A stretch of DNA of 64,000 nt from Acanthornis magna (Eukaryota > Chordata > Aves > Passeriformes > Acanthizidae). Made by a program: the position numbers and the translations under genes. Under the pieces are notes generated by a model. It had not been told where the DNA came from. It worked only from the letters and a program-made list of their open reading frames with translations, and searched no databases. The DNA lies in NCBI GenBank assembly GCA_036785705.1, contig JAWUZG010000173.1, positions 3,643,001 through 3,707,000 of the forward strand, written 5' to 3'. Numbering within the stretch: position 1 is the stretch's first letter; every line of letters begins with the position of its first letter. Positions 1-11,816 of the stretch are shown in pieces.

Positions 1-724
1 AAACCTTGCTGAAGTCCAGGTAGTCAATATCCACTGCTGTCCCCTCATCTATCCAGGCACTTATTTCATCGCAGAAGGCAATTGAGTTGGTCAAACGTGA
101 TTTACCTTCAGTAAACTCATACTGACTAGTCCCCCTCACTTTCTTGTCTTCCATGAGCTTAGACACGGCCTCCAGAACGAGGTGTTCCATCATCTTTCCC
201 AGGATTGAGGTGAGGCCAACTAGCTGGTGGTTCCCTGGGTCCTCTTCCTTGCCCTTTTTGAAGACTCAGGTGATATTTGCTTTCTTCCAGTCCTCAGGCA
301 CCTCTCCTGATCTCTCTGACCTCTCAAAGATGAACATGACTGACCCAGCTGTGGTGTCTGCTGGCTCTCTCAGCATTCATGGGTGCATCTTCTAAGGGTC
401 AATGGACTTGTGGATGTCATGTTTGCCTAGGTGTTCTCTGACCCAATCCTCCTTGACCAAGGGAAGTTCTTCCTTCCAAGATCCCTTTCCCCTGGTCTCC
501 TGGGCCGGAGATCCCTGAGGGCTGGTCTTGTACTGGGCATTCAGTAACTCTGCCTTGTCTACTTCCTCTGTTGTCTGCCTTGTCTACCTCCTCAGGATCC
601 CTCTCTATTTGCTAATTGCCCCACATTATCCTTTGTTTTCCTTTTGTCATTGATGTATTTGGAAAGCCGTTTTAGTTATCCCTGTCATCCTTGGCCAGAT
701 TTAATTCTCACTGGGCTTTGGCCC
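1..724 (-). mobile_element. CR1 LINE fragment, ORF2 reverse-transcriptase region (decayed, runs off the left edge)
   Basis: The minus strand encodes the part of CR1 ORF2 leading into the reverse transcriptase. Reading from about 720 down to 1, it contains the CR1 pattern E-x-P-x-DWKKANIT, then FKKGKEEDPGN, LTSILGKMMEHLVLEAV, a region matching the CR1 'FTEGKS.LTN' block, and finally IDEGTAVDIDYLDFSKV, which is the RT metal-binding motif A region (usually YLDFSKAF). A TGA stop interrupts the frame at 266-268; from there to the window edge the frame is open. The rest of RT and the 3' end would lie to the left of the window. Upstream of about 500 the alignment to CR1 is recognisable only in pieces. 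This is a dead copy; RT activity would normally serve target-primed retrotransposition. The plus-strand open frame over 144-395 is a shadow. Confidence 0.88.
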
Positions 725-1005
725 ATCTAGAAGGAGAGCTGAGGAGGCTCATGTTAGTGTACGAAAATCAGTAAAGTGCTTAAAAGATAAGGGCATGAAC
801 TTAAGTAAAAGGAAGGTTGGGTTCCTAGAGAAAATTCTGTGCATAGAGGATAGGTGATGTCCTAAATGGGACTCTGGCAAAGACTTTCCTGAAACCTGCA
901 TGACAGCATCCCCATTTTTTTTTTTTTTTTTCTTTTTTGAGCAGGGGATTAAACAAGACATTTGAGAAGGACAACTAGGTAGGTCAAAATCTCTCTGTGA
1001 TAGAG
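725..1005. other. Non-repetitive spacer with a T tract
   Basis: AT-rich sequence between two CR1 pieces. It holds a T17 run at 915-931 followed by C and T6. No gene or regulatory site is recognisable. A short minus-strand frame at 749-961 simply reads the T tract as poly-lysine. Confidence 0.6.
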
Positions 1006-1258
1006 CATAGAATCATTTAGGTTGGAAAAGTCCTCTAAGATCATCAAGTGATTAACTGAGCACCACTGTGTTCACCACTAAACTACACCCCTAGGTGCCA
1101 CATCCATCCCTTTAAATGCCTCCAGAGATGGTGACTCCACCCCATCCCTGGGCAGCCTGTTCCAATGCTTCACACCCCTTTCCATGAATAATTTTTTTTC
1201 CTAATATCCAAATTAAACCTCCCGACACACCTTGAGGCTATTTCCTCTTATTATCCAG
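1006..1258 (-). mobile_element. CR1 LINE 3'-end fragment
   Basis: On the plus strand it begins with CATAGAATCA, then the typical CR1 terminal sequence 'ggttggaaaagtcctctaagatcatc', then 'ccatccctgggcagcctgttccaatg' and 'cttgaggctatttcctctta'. This is the complement of a CR1 3' end, so the element reads on the minus strand. It is 5'-truncated, as most CR1 copies are, and moderately diverged. Confidence 0.9.
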
Positions 1259-2308
1259 ATTCAGTGAAAACAGAAGTCTGGGTTTAATTGGCATAAATTC
1301 CATTCCTCTGCTTTAGTTAATATTGCCATTTTCTAGCAACTACAACACCACCTAAAAGTCCAAACTCCAGATTACATGCAGGACTAAACTCTCTTGAAGA
1401 CACTTCATGCTCCCTTACACGTTTGTGTATTCGTAAGAGAAGTTATAAATGTTAAATAACAAGCTGACCCATTAGAAAATTAAAACCATCAATCACCAGA
1501 ATTTCTCCTGGCTGCAGTGTCTCCTCCAGAGCTCCATGAAGCTGAGGACACAAATGCCATGTGTGCTCCCTGGGGACATAAGGAGCATCACATTCTCATC
1601 ATGAAAGCAAAACTCTTCCTCATTAGGTTACGTATCTGTCACAACGCCCTGATCAATCCTTTGGTGTGACACCTGCAGCCTGCACAGAACAAAGACTACA
1701 AATGCCATCAAAACACTACACAGAGCAGAAAAAAGCTTTCTTTGGGGAAAAACACCCCCAAAGTGACCAAAAAAAACCCCCTCAGCAACAGAACAGAGAC
1801 CCATCAGTGCCATCCCCTCCTCCACTCCTGTGTCTTGTTCTGATGTTCACACACACAAAGATGATCACAAACAGCTGGCACAGCACTTGCCATAAAGAAT
1901 TGACATTGGCATTCATCATATTTTTTGAAATTTAGTCAGAGTGCTTTTTAAATTTTAACCTATAGTAAAATCAGACAGGTTTTCAGGTCTCAGTTGCCAG
2001 ACTTGTTCTCCTAAAATTCCCAATCCTAATGGTTATACTTGAAAATTATTTTTCATGGGATAACTGTCTTGTATAGAAGGGAAACAGAGGGTTGCTGCAG
2101 GTTTCCCTAGGGTGAACACTTGGTGAAAGCCTCTTACTAGAGAGGCTTTATCTTCAAACACAGAATAGGAACAGTCAGTCAGTCTAATGTTGTGTTATCT
2201 CATGCAGATCTTCAAAATTTACGGTTCTACTAAAATTTTGCTAATTCTTATACCTGGTTTGTTGGGTTCTTTTTTTTTAATCCCTGCTGGATATACAGCA
2301 GAGGAATT

Positions 2309-2397
2309 ACAAAAAAAAAAAAATACAAAAATAAAAAAAAAAAAATAATAATAAAAAAAAAATAAATTAAAAAAAAAAAAAAAAAAGAAAAAAAGAG
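2309..2397. repeat. A-rich low-complexity tract
   Basis: Nearly 90 bases of A with scattered T (AATAATAATA in the middle) and a few G at the right-hand end. It could be the remnant of a poly(A) tail, but no retrocopy body is recognisable on the left side. Confidence 0.85.
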
Positions 2398-3725
2398 CAG
2401 GTCAAAGATTGCCTTTATGCTGCAGAACATCACCGCTATAGAACAAATAAAAGATTCTTCTAAATGCATTGATTTCGACCCACCCAATTATTGAAAAAAT
2501 TGGGCCATTGGCATTGCTGAGCAAACCAAACTAGGTTTAGTCCTTCAAGGGCACAGGCACTTTTTCCCCATCTTCGTGTTAGGGACCTCAGACAAGGAGC
2601 CAGGCCGATGGTCAGAGCTGTCCCCTTCTATCCATCCACCTTCCCTCCCAACTCTGCTTAGTCCATCCCCTTTGTGGGTTTTGTGTTCCTTTAGGGGGAC
2701 TGATCCATCACTGTTCACAGCACAGGAATCCAAGGATAGGATTTGTCTTATCTCATTTGAGATATCTAAAGGTTAAAGTTCTAAATCTGAGCTGGTCACC
2801 GTAGGCTCTTTTTTATTTTTGTCAATGAAGAGAAACAGGACAGAGGGATGAGTCTCTGGAGATGTTAATCTCCTGATGGTGTGAATCACCCTTTATATAA
2901 AGCTCCTTCTATGATGTTAGAGATCAAGTTTATGCTCTATTGTGTTATAGCTAATCTTCGGACCAAGGTACCTAATAAGTCTCAGGCACGACCTGTGACC
3001 ATGGTATGACTACAGTTCTATGCTTTGTTCAAAGTGGATTCTTAGTTTCTCTTGATGGAAATTTCCTCTGTTTGAGTCTTAGTTGGAGAAATAATCACTA
3101 TTTATATTTCAAATGGTATTTTCTAAGGCTTACTTATAAAAAAGTATTTTAAACTTTTCAGAATTTGCTATTTCCACACAACCTTCACAAATAAAAAGTT
3201 GAGACATACTAGAGACTGAGAGGAAATAATTTTAAAATAAAAAACAGAGCTGATCAATAAAATGTATCATATTCTTGTGAATTTTACTTTCCTAGGCAGT
3301 GTTTCAATACGATTTTTTTTCTATAATGTGCTGAATGGAATGAAAGAGGTTAAAAACCAAAGCAAAGTAAAATCTCACAATATTAAATTCTAATGAATGC
3401 AAAGACCTTGAAAACATCAGTGGCTCTGCAAGCCAAGTGCTGATCCCTTTGATAGAATATGCAGGAATAAAATGGTTAGTAGTTGAAATGCTGTGGCACA
3501 GTAATAATTGCTTTGCACCTGTAATTCTATCTCTCATTTCCCTATTTACTCTTTGCTGCTTTTGTTTATTACAGAGTCATATTCCAGTCTCTTCATTTGT
3601 AGTCCATTTCTGGAAAAAAAAGTATACCGAATGCTGAAAGACACAAAAGACCATGATGATAAATTAAACAGTATTTCTCATGCTATTTTTTTTCCTAAAC
3701 CAAAAAGCATTTTCTCTTCTTTGTC

Positions 3726-3742
3726 TTTTTTTTTTTTTTTTT
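3726..3742. repeat. T17 homopolymer tract
   Basis: Uninterrupted run of T in otherwise unique DNA. Confidence 0.9.
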
Positions 3743-4990
3743 CACCAATTAATTCCAGTGTGGAATCTCATGGTTTGTTCCTATCTCATTAATATAAAGT
3801 CTTGACAAATTTTTGCAATTGTTAACATTATTATTTTACCATCACCATTATTATAAGGGTTCAAATCAAATTTTGTAAATTCATAGGCTTGTATGGAACT
3901 TATCTGAATGCAACCCAAATATAATTAAGGTTTGGGAAATTTACATTTCTGCTCTGCATGGCAGGAAGGCACTTTCTCCACATAAGTCATGAACAGAAGT
4001 TTTTATGGAAAACAAAGGCAAATGTCAGTTTCTGTTCTTAGTGAGGACTAAATTTTGACTGAACCATTGAAGTTAAAGGCCAAAAACCCTCGTCAGTTTA
4101 AGAACCAACAGAAGGTTGAAGAGCAAAAGGGAAAAATTTCACATGTCCAAAATAAGTGTACATTCAGATTTCTATGGACAGATGAAAGTCAGACTTAAAT
4201 GCAGGCATCAGATCTTGCTGTCCTGAATGCTTATGATCTTTGCTGGACATTGTAGCTCACAGTCAAAAGTTATAAATGTTTTCATGACATGCTCAGGAGC
4301 CCTTCAGGGGACCCTGGTCAGGACCTGGGGACAGGCCTTCATTGGAGGCAAAGCTGTCACCAAGAAGACAAGAGAAATGAAGGGAATGTGGGAGAAAATG
4401 ACAAAAGGAGAAAGAAAAGGCAGTTTGGAGATGTTTCAGCCAGGAGCTATCCCCAGTGCTGCTGACGCAAGCTGTGAGGAGGAGGAGGAGGAAGGAGGGC
4501 AGAGGGTCAGCTCAGGGTGTGGGGCTCCAGCCTTTCAAGGTGAACATCCTGGAAGCAACAGTGGGACCACTGCTCATCTCTTGAGAAGAGTCACATAATG
4601 TCAATTAGAGACCACTTGATGATTGTTTATTACGTAATGATTACACTCAGGAGTAGTAATGAGAAGTTTGGGATGTGTCTTGAATGAAGGATGTTTCTTT
4701 CAAGACAAAGAAAAAATTCTCAGTTGTCACCTCATCATATATATATATTTTCTGTTACTATTATGTGTACTTCAGGTATTTGCACATTGATACTCAATTT
4801 TTTGTCTCCAAATTATTTAAAATGTTTCTATGTGATTAGTACTGCTTAGGCAAACTATAGGTGCACTCTTTTTGCATCCAGTGTTTCAGACAACCAAGTT
4901 TGCACTATTTTTTTTTATTTTTTCTTCATTTGCCCCTACTTTTCAGAAAATTTCTTCAATGTAATCTGCAATTTAAAAATAAATAACTTG

Positions 4991-5003
4991 CTCTCTCTCT
5001 CTC
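4991..5003. repeat. (CT)n microsatellite
   Basis: Six and a half perfect CT units, followed by TTC. Confidence 0.85.
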
Positions 5004-5371
5004 TTCAAAATATAACATTGAAAGAGCAGCATCCCCAAATTGTATGGAGCCATCAGTGTCACTCCTAAAGTGGTTGCAGGAGTTATTGAAAAGTCTTATC
5101 CCTGAAAAGGGCTCCCATCTGACTATTCAGCTGATGACCAGAAGAATTAAATTTTAGTTTCTTCAATCACTGAATTTAGTATTAAACCGTGTCACATGAG
5201 ACCTTTTTGAGGTACACAGCAGTTTTCAGGAGTAAATAAAGGCTTAATTGTTGGTAAAATATGTACACACTCATACAAAGAAAACAAACACAGAGAAAGG
5301 ACCCAACAATGAAGAGGGCTTATACAAAAGGGCAACACAAGACAAGGAGAAACAGCACGTGAATGAGATGG

Positions 5372-5395
5372 AAAAAAAAAAAAAAAAAAAAAAAA
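5372..5395. repeat. A24 homopolymer tract
   Basis: Uninterrupted run of 24 A, the longest pure homopolymer in the window. No retrotransposed gene body is recognisable beside it, so it is called as a simple repeat and not as a poly(A) tail. Confidence 0.9.
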
Positions 5396-5516
5396 GTAAA
5401 GAATAAGAGACAAGGTCCAATGTAAAGTATTTTTGAGAATTACTACATCCAACACACAAACTGATAGTAAGAAAGAGCTACTACAATTTCCATATGTACT
5501 CCCTCGGTAGGTCAAC

Positions 5517-5577
5517 CACCAATTACACCCCCAAGCCACCCTTAATTGGTGAAGGTCATTAGCACTATGTAATGACC
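5517..5577. other. Two adjacent perfect stem-loops
   Basis: First stem: CACCAATTA (5517-5525) pairs with TAATTGGTG (5543-5551) over a 17-nt loop. Two bases later the second stem, GGTCATTA (5554-5561), pairs with TAATGACC (5570-5577) over an 8-nt loop. Both stems are perfect. The local sequence is C-rich on the plus strand, unlike its AT-rich surroundings. No tRNA, snoRNA or other RNA family is recognised, so no function is assigned. Confidence 0.5.
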
Positions 5578-5925
5578 CCCTGGTAGTAACACCTAAGCGT
5601 AGCACCACTGAGAGGCCAATTTAATTCATCTTCAGAAAGAATTCTTTTTTTTTTCAGAAATCTTTGATAGAAATTTTCTGGAGTCTTTTCTCTCTTTACC
5701 TCTGTGCACCTAGATGTTAAAATCAATAATCGACTCAGTAATAGAAAAGAAAGTTAAGTAATTTGTGCCTAACTTTTGTAAATAAGGGCAGAATTGCTAT
5801 AGTAACAGCAGAAGGCACTCAGTCACTGTGACAAAAATGTGGCAACCTGATAGTAGAGGTTAATGAGTGTATTCAATTTCAGCTGAATTTCATTAAACTC
5901 AGCCTCTCTGCACTGCAAGGCAGGA

Positions 5926-5948
5926 GGGAGGGGAGGGGAGAGAAGGGG
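5926..5948 (+). other. G-quadruplex-forming motif
   Basis: Four G runs of 3, 4, 4 and 4 separated by loops of 1, 1 and 6 bases satisfy the usual G3+N1-7 rule. It sits in a purine-rich stretch from about 5919 to 5955. Folding in vivo is not shown by sequence. Confidence 0.6.
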
Positions 5949-8900
5949 AGGAGCGGCCACTCAGGCAAAGACTAGCCTAATATTTACCCTAATTTGGAAG
6001 GGAAATTTGATTGAAAGAGTTAGGAAAGGCTAAAAAACATGAGAGGAACACAGAAAACAACAACACAAAACAAAAGGCAAGTATTTCTGTATTGCAGTTT
6101 TCCTGTTGAGTCCTATGCCTAAACTATAATTTTCTTTAATTCCTCTTTCCTTTCTTTCTGTTGAAATGACTGGGACTTATTACGGTCAGAAACGGACTCT
6201 TAATTGAGGAAAAGGCTGAGAGGACTGAGTATGGAGTCTGTAATTATTGAAAATAACACTGCTGATGTAAAGAGACCCATATGCACTTCAGAGAGTGAGG
6301 AGTTGGATGTGCACCACGCAGTGCTTGGGAGTCACAAAGGGTCTTGGACATGTTGTTCATCTTGGAGACGTCTTTGAAGCTGTTCCTCTGACAATGCCTT
6401 TGAAGTCCTTCTGAAAATCAGGTTGATTTGCAAATAATAACAACGAGGTTTAGGTGTGTGAGTTGGAGCGCTGAGGTTTGTCACTTTGGGCATAAAGAGC
6501 TTTAGGGGAGGATTGTATACAAAAGATGTCAAAAGTGCTTTGTTGTCTCTGGCTATAAAACACTTAGAAGAAACAAAGTGTTTCCATTAAGAATGCATTT
6601 TCTTTGACCAGTGTTGAAATAGAGGAAAAGAAATAACAGTCCAAATCACCCTGTTGCAATTACTGGGGTAATGTGCTTTAAATCCCACTCCAAGTGTGTC
6701 CTGTTCCTAGAGCTGCTGAAAGTGGGAGGTTGTCACCTGGATTTATGAGCCTGCCTATTACAAAACATTTATGGGCAACTATAACTGACAGCCCCCAAAG
6801 GAAGTTAAAAGTGATATTTAGCTTAAGTAGTCTGTCCCCTGCTCTCTGTTGAAATGCAAGCATTGTTTTGTAGCTTCAGGCCATGAAAGAATAGAAATAT
6901 ATGACGTGGAAAGTTCCTATACACTTTTTTAAAAGTCTTCTTTCGTTGTCTTTTCCTTTTTTCTGTTCCCAGGAGAATCCATCTTTCAGTCATGCTCAGT
7001 GCCATTTTTCACAACTGAGTAGCTTTAGCCTAGTTATAAGAAATGCTCTTTCTGGCTATAAAAATGAGTAATACTTCAGGGATTTTTCTTTTTCCTTGGG
7101 TGGGAAGGAAGGGTGGGAATAGAATCCAACCCTCTTGGTATCACCTGAGGCCGAAGGTCAGGTGTGATTTGTACATTTTAGATTTTTAGCCAAATAAAAG
7201 TCACTTTTCCAAGAAGGTGCCACTTCTAAATGAAAAATTAGAAGAAAATGGTTGCTATGTTGAAAGACATAAAGCCACAAATAAACTTTGGGGGAAAAAT
7301 CTTTTACATGTGGGTGGGTTTTGTTTCTGTGTTTGAAACACTTGGTAAAAACCACATGTACTTCTTAATGAAAAAAATATTTTGAATACTAATTTAGACT
7401 ATGAAATAATGTAATATTTTAAAATATAGGCAGCTGTAATGTTAGAAGGTGAGGTAACAGAAATCCTACAGTATTTTTCTAGGATCGAAATGAACACTTA
7501 TTCCTATTAACACAACTTGCACATACATCTTTAATGAAAAATCCTTGAAAATTTGTAGGGTTGCTGTCCTGTCATTTTGCACCAATATGTAAGGGGGGGA
7601 TGTTTGGAGTGATGGTGTTTGTCTTCCCAAGTAACCACTGCCCTTGATGGGGCTGTGGTCTCCTGGAGATGGTTGAACACCTGCCCACGGCAAGCAGTGA
7701 ATTCATTCCTTGTTTTGTTTTGCTTTTGTGCGTGGCTTTTTCTTTCCCTATTAAACAGTCTGCATCTCAACCCATGAGTTCTCCAGCTTTTACCCTTCTG
7801 ATTCTCTCCCTGATCCCACTCATGGGGCAGTGAGCAAGAAGCTGGGAGAGCTTGGGGGCTGGATGGGGCTAAACCATGACACCTGTTTTTTATGAGAAAT
7901 CATGTTCAGTTAGGGCTGTGTATAAATACTTCAGTTTCTCATTCTGCTGTATTTTTCCATTCACTTCAGGCTAAGAAGAGAAACAACAAATCTTTTCACA
8001 GAGGATCATTTATGGATAAGAAAACATCTGAGTTGGGATGTTTTAGCTTTCTAGTATTGTCAATCTGATCACAGAGCTAAGTTAATGACAAAACTGCTCA
8101 CTCTAGACTCTTTTGACAATATATGAGGATCACTGGGCTTGCTCTGAATATGATTCAGGTGTTTTAAGATCTGGAACCATTCCCCTCTTGTATTAACTGT
8201 AAAGAGTCCTTTGGGCAATTGAAGCAGGAAGATTAAAGTTAAGGAAGATCAATCATGATTGAGCTAATATTGATTCTAAATTGGTTCCAGTTTTATCTTC
8301 GACAAAGTGGCAAGCACAGAGTGCTTGCACAGCTTTTCCTGCTTAGAGGCTGGTTTGTGATGCTCAGATTGACACCTTGTTTGGTTTGGGGTTTTTATTC
8401 CTCTATTCAGGATTTTTTGTTTGTTTGTTTCATTTTAATGAGCACAAAGGAAATTCAAGGCTCTTGATTGCTGGATACTCCCTTTACCCTGGGGAGCCCT
8501 CCTATGAATGAGGAAATTCATTATTGCTAAAAGGATTGCTGTTGTAAACACTCCATCACCATAATGAGGGATGTACAGCCTCCTCCCCAGCACTTCCTAC
8601 ACGACTTTGGATAGCACTAAATATGTATTTTATGGTAGTTAGTATAATGCAAGGGAGAAAGTGGTGCTTCATCTTGTGAAGTGACATCAGGTGCCCCCAG
8701 TGACCTTGGCTGAGTACCTTGGGACCCAGTACTGGTTTGTTTTGGCTGAGGCACAGTTAGTGCTCTGGCTTGCAGCTCAGATGAAAAATAAAATAATAAA
8801 ATCACATAGGCAGGCACAAAGGGCATGTGCCCCCAGATCTGCAGCAAGGCAGAACACTGGTATTTCAATGTGCCTGTATGCACCACCTCTTATTGGTAAG

Positions 8901-8998
8901 GTACAACTGAGGGAAATTCTGTGTCTGCTCTTGCCCTGGTGTGCAATAAAGTGTTTGTAAAACACAACTGCTTCATTCTGAGTCTGTATTTCGCTGAG

Positions 8999-9585
8999 TC
9001 ATAGAAACATTAAGGTTGAAAAAGACCTCTAAGATAATCAAGTCCAACCCTTAACCCAGCACTCCCAAGCCCACAACTAAACCATGTCCCCAAGAGTAAT
9101 GTCAACATGGTTTTGGACATTTCCAGGGATGATGATTCCACCACTGCCCTGGACAGCCTGTGCCAGTGTTTGATAACCCACATGAAGAGGTTTTCCCTAA
9201 GATCCAATCTAAGCCTCTTCGGCTTGAGCCCATTTCCCTCTCCTCCTGTCCCTGTTCCCTGGGAGCACAACCCGAGCCCCTCAGCTGTCCCCTCCTGTCA
9301 GGAGCTGTGCAGAGCCACAAGGTCCCCCTGAGCCTCCTTTTCTCCAGGCTCAGTCCTTTCCCAGCTCCCTCAGCCTCTCCTGGGGCTCAGCCCCTTCCCA
9401 GCTCCGTTCCCTGCCCTGGACACTCTCCAGCCCCTCAGTGTCTCTCTTGTCCTGAGGGGCCCAGAGCTGTCCCCAGGGCTGGAGGTGTCTCAGCAGAGGC
9501 AGCACAGGGGATGGGCACTGTCCTGGGGCTGTGTCACACCATGGCTGGGACAGCCCAGGGGCCAATGACCTCCTGCCCACCTGTG
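8999..9585 (-). mobile_element. CR1 LINE 3'-end fragment (about 590 bp)
   Basis: The plus strand begins TCATAGAAACATTAAGG and continues with 'cctctaagataatcaagtccaaccc', 'ccctggacagcctgtgcc', 'gagcctccttttctccaggctcag' and 'ggacagcccaggggcc', all hallmarks of a complemented CR1 3' region. The element therefore reads on the minus strand. The several plus-strand and minus-strand frames of 70-150 codons here (for example 9160-9615) are open by chance in the GC-rich CR1 body. Confidence 0.93.
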
Positions 9586-10950
9586 CTTTTGACACCGAAA
9601 GACCAATCCACATGAGGAAATGAGATGATCTGTAAACCACAGCCACAAAATTATGTTACAAGGGCTGTAAAGGCAAGCTGACAGGAACAGGAGTTTCAAG
9701 AAGCACAGAGATGCCTTCCTGACGACGTTGTAAGCAAGAGTGACAAGATCTCTTTGTGAATGATAACAGAAAAAGAAGATGGAGAAATAGCAGGGAGTTT
9801 ATAGACACAGTGTTATATGCAACCACTTGGTTTTACTTCCAACAGGAAAGGATTGCTCTTCTGTTTTTGTTTTCGGATCTGATGGTAACAACTGGCACTA
9901 TTATGCAGTATACCATTTTCTTTTAATAACTACAAAAACATAAAGAGATTTATTTTAGAACATTGGCAAATTCTGGAGAAAATGAAAACACAATTAACCT
10001 GAGCTGGTTAATCTCTTATACAACTTAATTCAGTATATTTTCCTTCCTCAGAATGAGCTTGACCCTCACATAATAGCCAGTGATTGCAAGGCCTGTGATG
10101 AAGAGATAGACAGATACTTTCAGAGAAAGATAAGTGAATCCTGGAGAGCTGGAGGATTTGTAAATTCAGTTCAACGCTGAACCTTTCACCTAGTGCTCAA
10201 AAACCTCTCCTGTTAATGTAAAAAATTATTCTCACAAACAAATGAGAATGCACACCCCTAAAAAATCCAGCATATTTTTAGCTAGAAATAAACAGAAGCC
10301 CAGCCTGTCTTCAGTTCTCATTCACAGCTTCTTTACTCTGCCTTAATGTAAATGACAATCAGGTCTTTGGCATTTATCTTCCATGCAGCTCATGCTGTGT
10401 CTCTTTTTTTTTTTTTTTTTCCTCTTCCCCTCTTTTTAACCTTGTTTCTAATGGATTTTCTTTACCCTTTTATGCATTGGTGGAGATAAATCAGGAATGA
10501 ACTTGGACCTGGTCTTCTTCTGTATAGATGATGATTTGTATTATGCAAACTGGACAAAATCCCTTGGAGAAATAGGTAATGTCAGTCAGGAATATAAATA
10601 GGAATTTTCTCCAGAAGGTGACTGGACTAAGACTATAATTTTCCAAATAGTGGGCTTGTCCTGAAACAAAATGCATATAATCAGATCATGAAACATAATA
10701 GCTTTTATAAGATCATTTTAATGGCTTTTTGTTTGTATGATTTGAGATGTGCACTCCTAAAAAACGCTCTGAGAAAGGAAATAATAAAAGGTACTATTAG
10801 AAATGTATTGCTACAAGTGCTTCCTTTATTTATTTATTTATGCAAGAGATATCCAGATAATATATTTTATATACCAGTGCAATTTTGTAGCACTGTAGTA
10901 ATATTAATCAAAATTAACAGAAGAACAATTTAAAAGTGTATATCACACAA
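9586..10950. other. Unique DNA, nothing recognised
   Basis: AT-rich sequence with a T17 run at 10404-10420 inside a longer pyrimidine tract. No gene, repeat family or regulatory site identified. Confidence 0.55.
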
Positions 10951-11205
10951 AATCACAGACAAAATGGGTCAGGCTGGAAGGGACCACAGTGGGTCATCTG
11001 ATCCCACCTCCCCAATCCATCAGGGTCATCCCAGAGCACAGGATTGTGTCCAGACAGTTCTGAAGTATCTCCAGTGAGGAAGACTGTGCACCTTCCTGGT
11101 CTTTGTTCCATCTGGAACACGCAGTGTGTGGTCACTCACACACTGAAGATATTCTTCCTCATATTCAGGTGGAATGTTCTTTTTTAAAAGGTGTTTAAAC
11201 TTGTG
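10951..11205 (-). mobile_element. CR1 LINE 3'-end fragment
   Basis: The plus strand carries 'atcacagac...gggtcaggctggaagggacc', 'cagagcacaggattgtgtccagac', 'tctccagtgaggaagactg' and 'attcttcctcatattcaggtgga'. This is the complement of a CR1 subfamily 3' end different from the copies at 1006 and 8999. 5'-truncated and non-coding. Confidence 0.88.
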
Positions 11206-11582
11206 TTTGTCCCTGACATAGGTACCTAAATGCCTTTGCAGTTTAACAAAAATCTGAATGTTGGGTCTTCTTGCCAGTCTGGCCCACAGCTTCCCAGCTT
11301 CCCTCCAAGGCTTCTGGAATTCAAATTGCATCATACATTGAAAATACTTTGGTTGATGCAGTTTGGTTGTCTACTGCAATGTTTGTCTGGAGCAAAACTT
11401 CAGCTTTCAAATCCTGCTATAAAATTAAGGATGACTTAGACAACTGAAATGCATGAGAGAAGAACGTTGGGTAGAATTCCAGCCTCCTGTGGTGTGGTAC
11501 CTTCTTACCAACTTGAACTGGGCTCTCATGGCAGACTTTGAGAAACTGGAGGTGCAAGTGCTTAAATAGATACGTATATATC
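11206..11582. other. Unique DNA between CR1 pieces
   Basis: Nothing recognised. Several short frames are open on both strands but none has a domain or typical codon use. Confidence 0.5.
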
Positions 11583-11670
11583 TTAGAATCGTGAAATATT
11601 CTGAGTTGAAAGGGACCCACAGGGACCACTGAAGACCAGCTCCTGGTTCTGCATAGGAGCACCCCAAGAA
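11583..11670 (-). mobile_element. Short CR1 3'-terminal fragment
   Basis: 'tcttagaatcgtgaaatattctgagttg' followed by 'gggacccacagggaccactga' and 'cagctcctggttctgcatagga' is the complement of the 3' end of a CR1 subfamily marked by ATATTCTGAGTTGGAA. The copy at 39468-39600 belongs to the same subfamily. Only about 90 bp remain, and a microsatellite begins shortly beyond it. Confidence 0.8.
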
Positions 11671-11708
11671 TATGTCTACAGATGTGTTTATGCTTGTGTG
11701 TGCACATA

Positions 11709-11816
11709 TTTATATTTATATTTATGTTTATGTTTATGTTTATGTTTATGTTTATGTTTATGTTTATGTTTATGTTTATGTTTATGTTTATATTTATATT
11801 TATATTTATATTTATA
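11709..11816. repeat. Perfect hexanucleotide microsatellite, (TTTATA)2(TTTATG)11(TTTATA)5
   Basis: Eighteen consecutive six-base units without an indel: two TTTATA, eleven TTTATG, five TTTATA. The alternating Leu-Cys and Leu-Tyr frame seen on the plus strand (11698-12030) is simply this repeat translated. Confidence 0.97.

Larger units (their letters stand above)
1259..8998. other. Unique, AT-rich intergenic or intronic DNA
   Basis: I see no gene in these 7.7 kb. The longest frames (4227-4598 plus, 123 codons; 5192-5608 minus, 138 codons) have no recognisable domain, and the second crosses an A24 tract. The stretch holds simple repeats (2309-2397 A-rich, 3726-3742 T17, 4991-5003 CT, 5372-5395 A24), a G-quadruplex motif (5926-5948) and two adjacent stem-loops (5517-5577), listed separately. 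An AATAAA at about 8945, just before a CR1, might mark the end of an old retrocopy or LTR but nothing upstream supports that. Confidence 0.6.

Noticed and set aside
5192..5608. 138-codon minus-strand frame
   Set aside because: It depends on reading through an A24 tract as poly-Phe; no domain is visible.
5480..5620. Possible tRNA-like or mitochondrial insert
   Set aside because: Stems do not fit a cloverleaf, there is no T-loop or anticodon arm, and I could not match the stretch to a known mitochondrial gene; kept only as paired stem-loops.
8940..8960. AATAAA followed by a GT-rich stretch, possible gene 3' end
   Set aside because: AATAAA is frequent in this AT-rich window and no upstream coding exon or retrocopy body is recognisable.
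9160..9646. 151-codon plus and 98-codon minus frames
   Set aside because: Both are inside a CR1 3' fragment; the element reads on the minus strand and this part includes non-coding 3' UTR.
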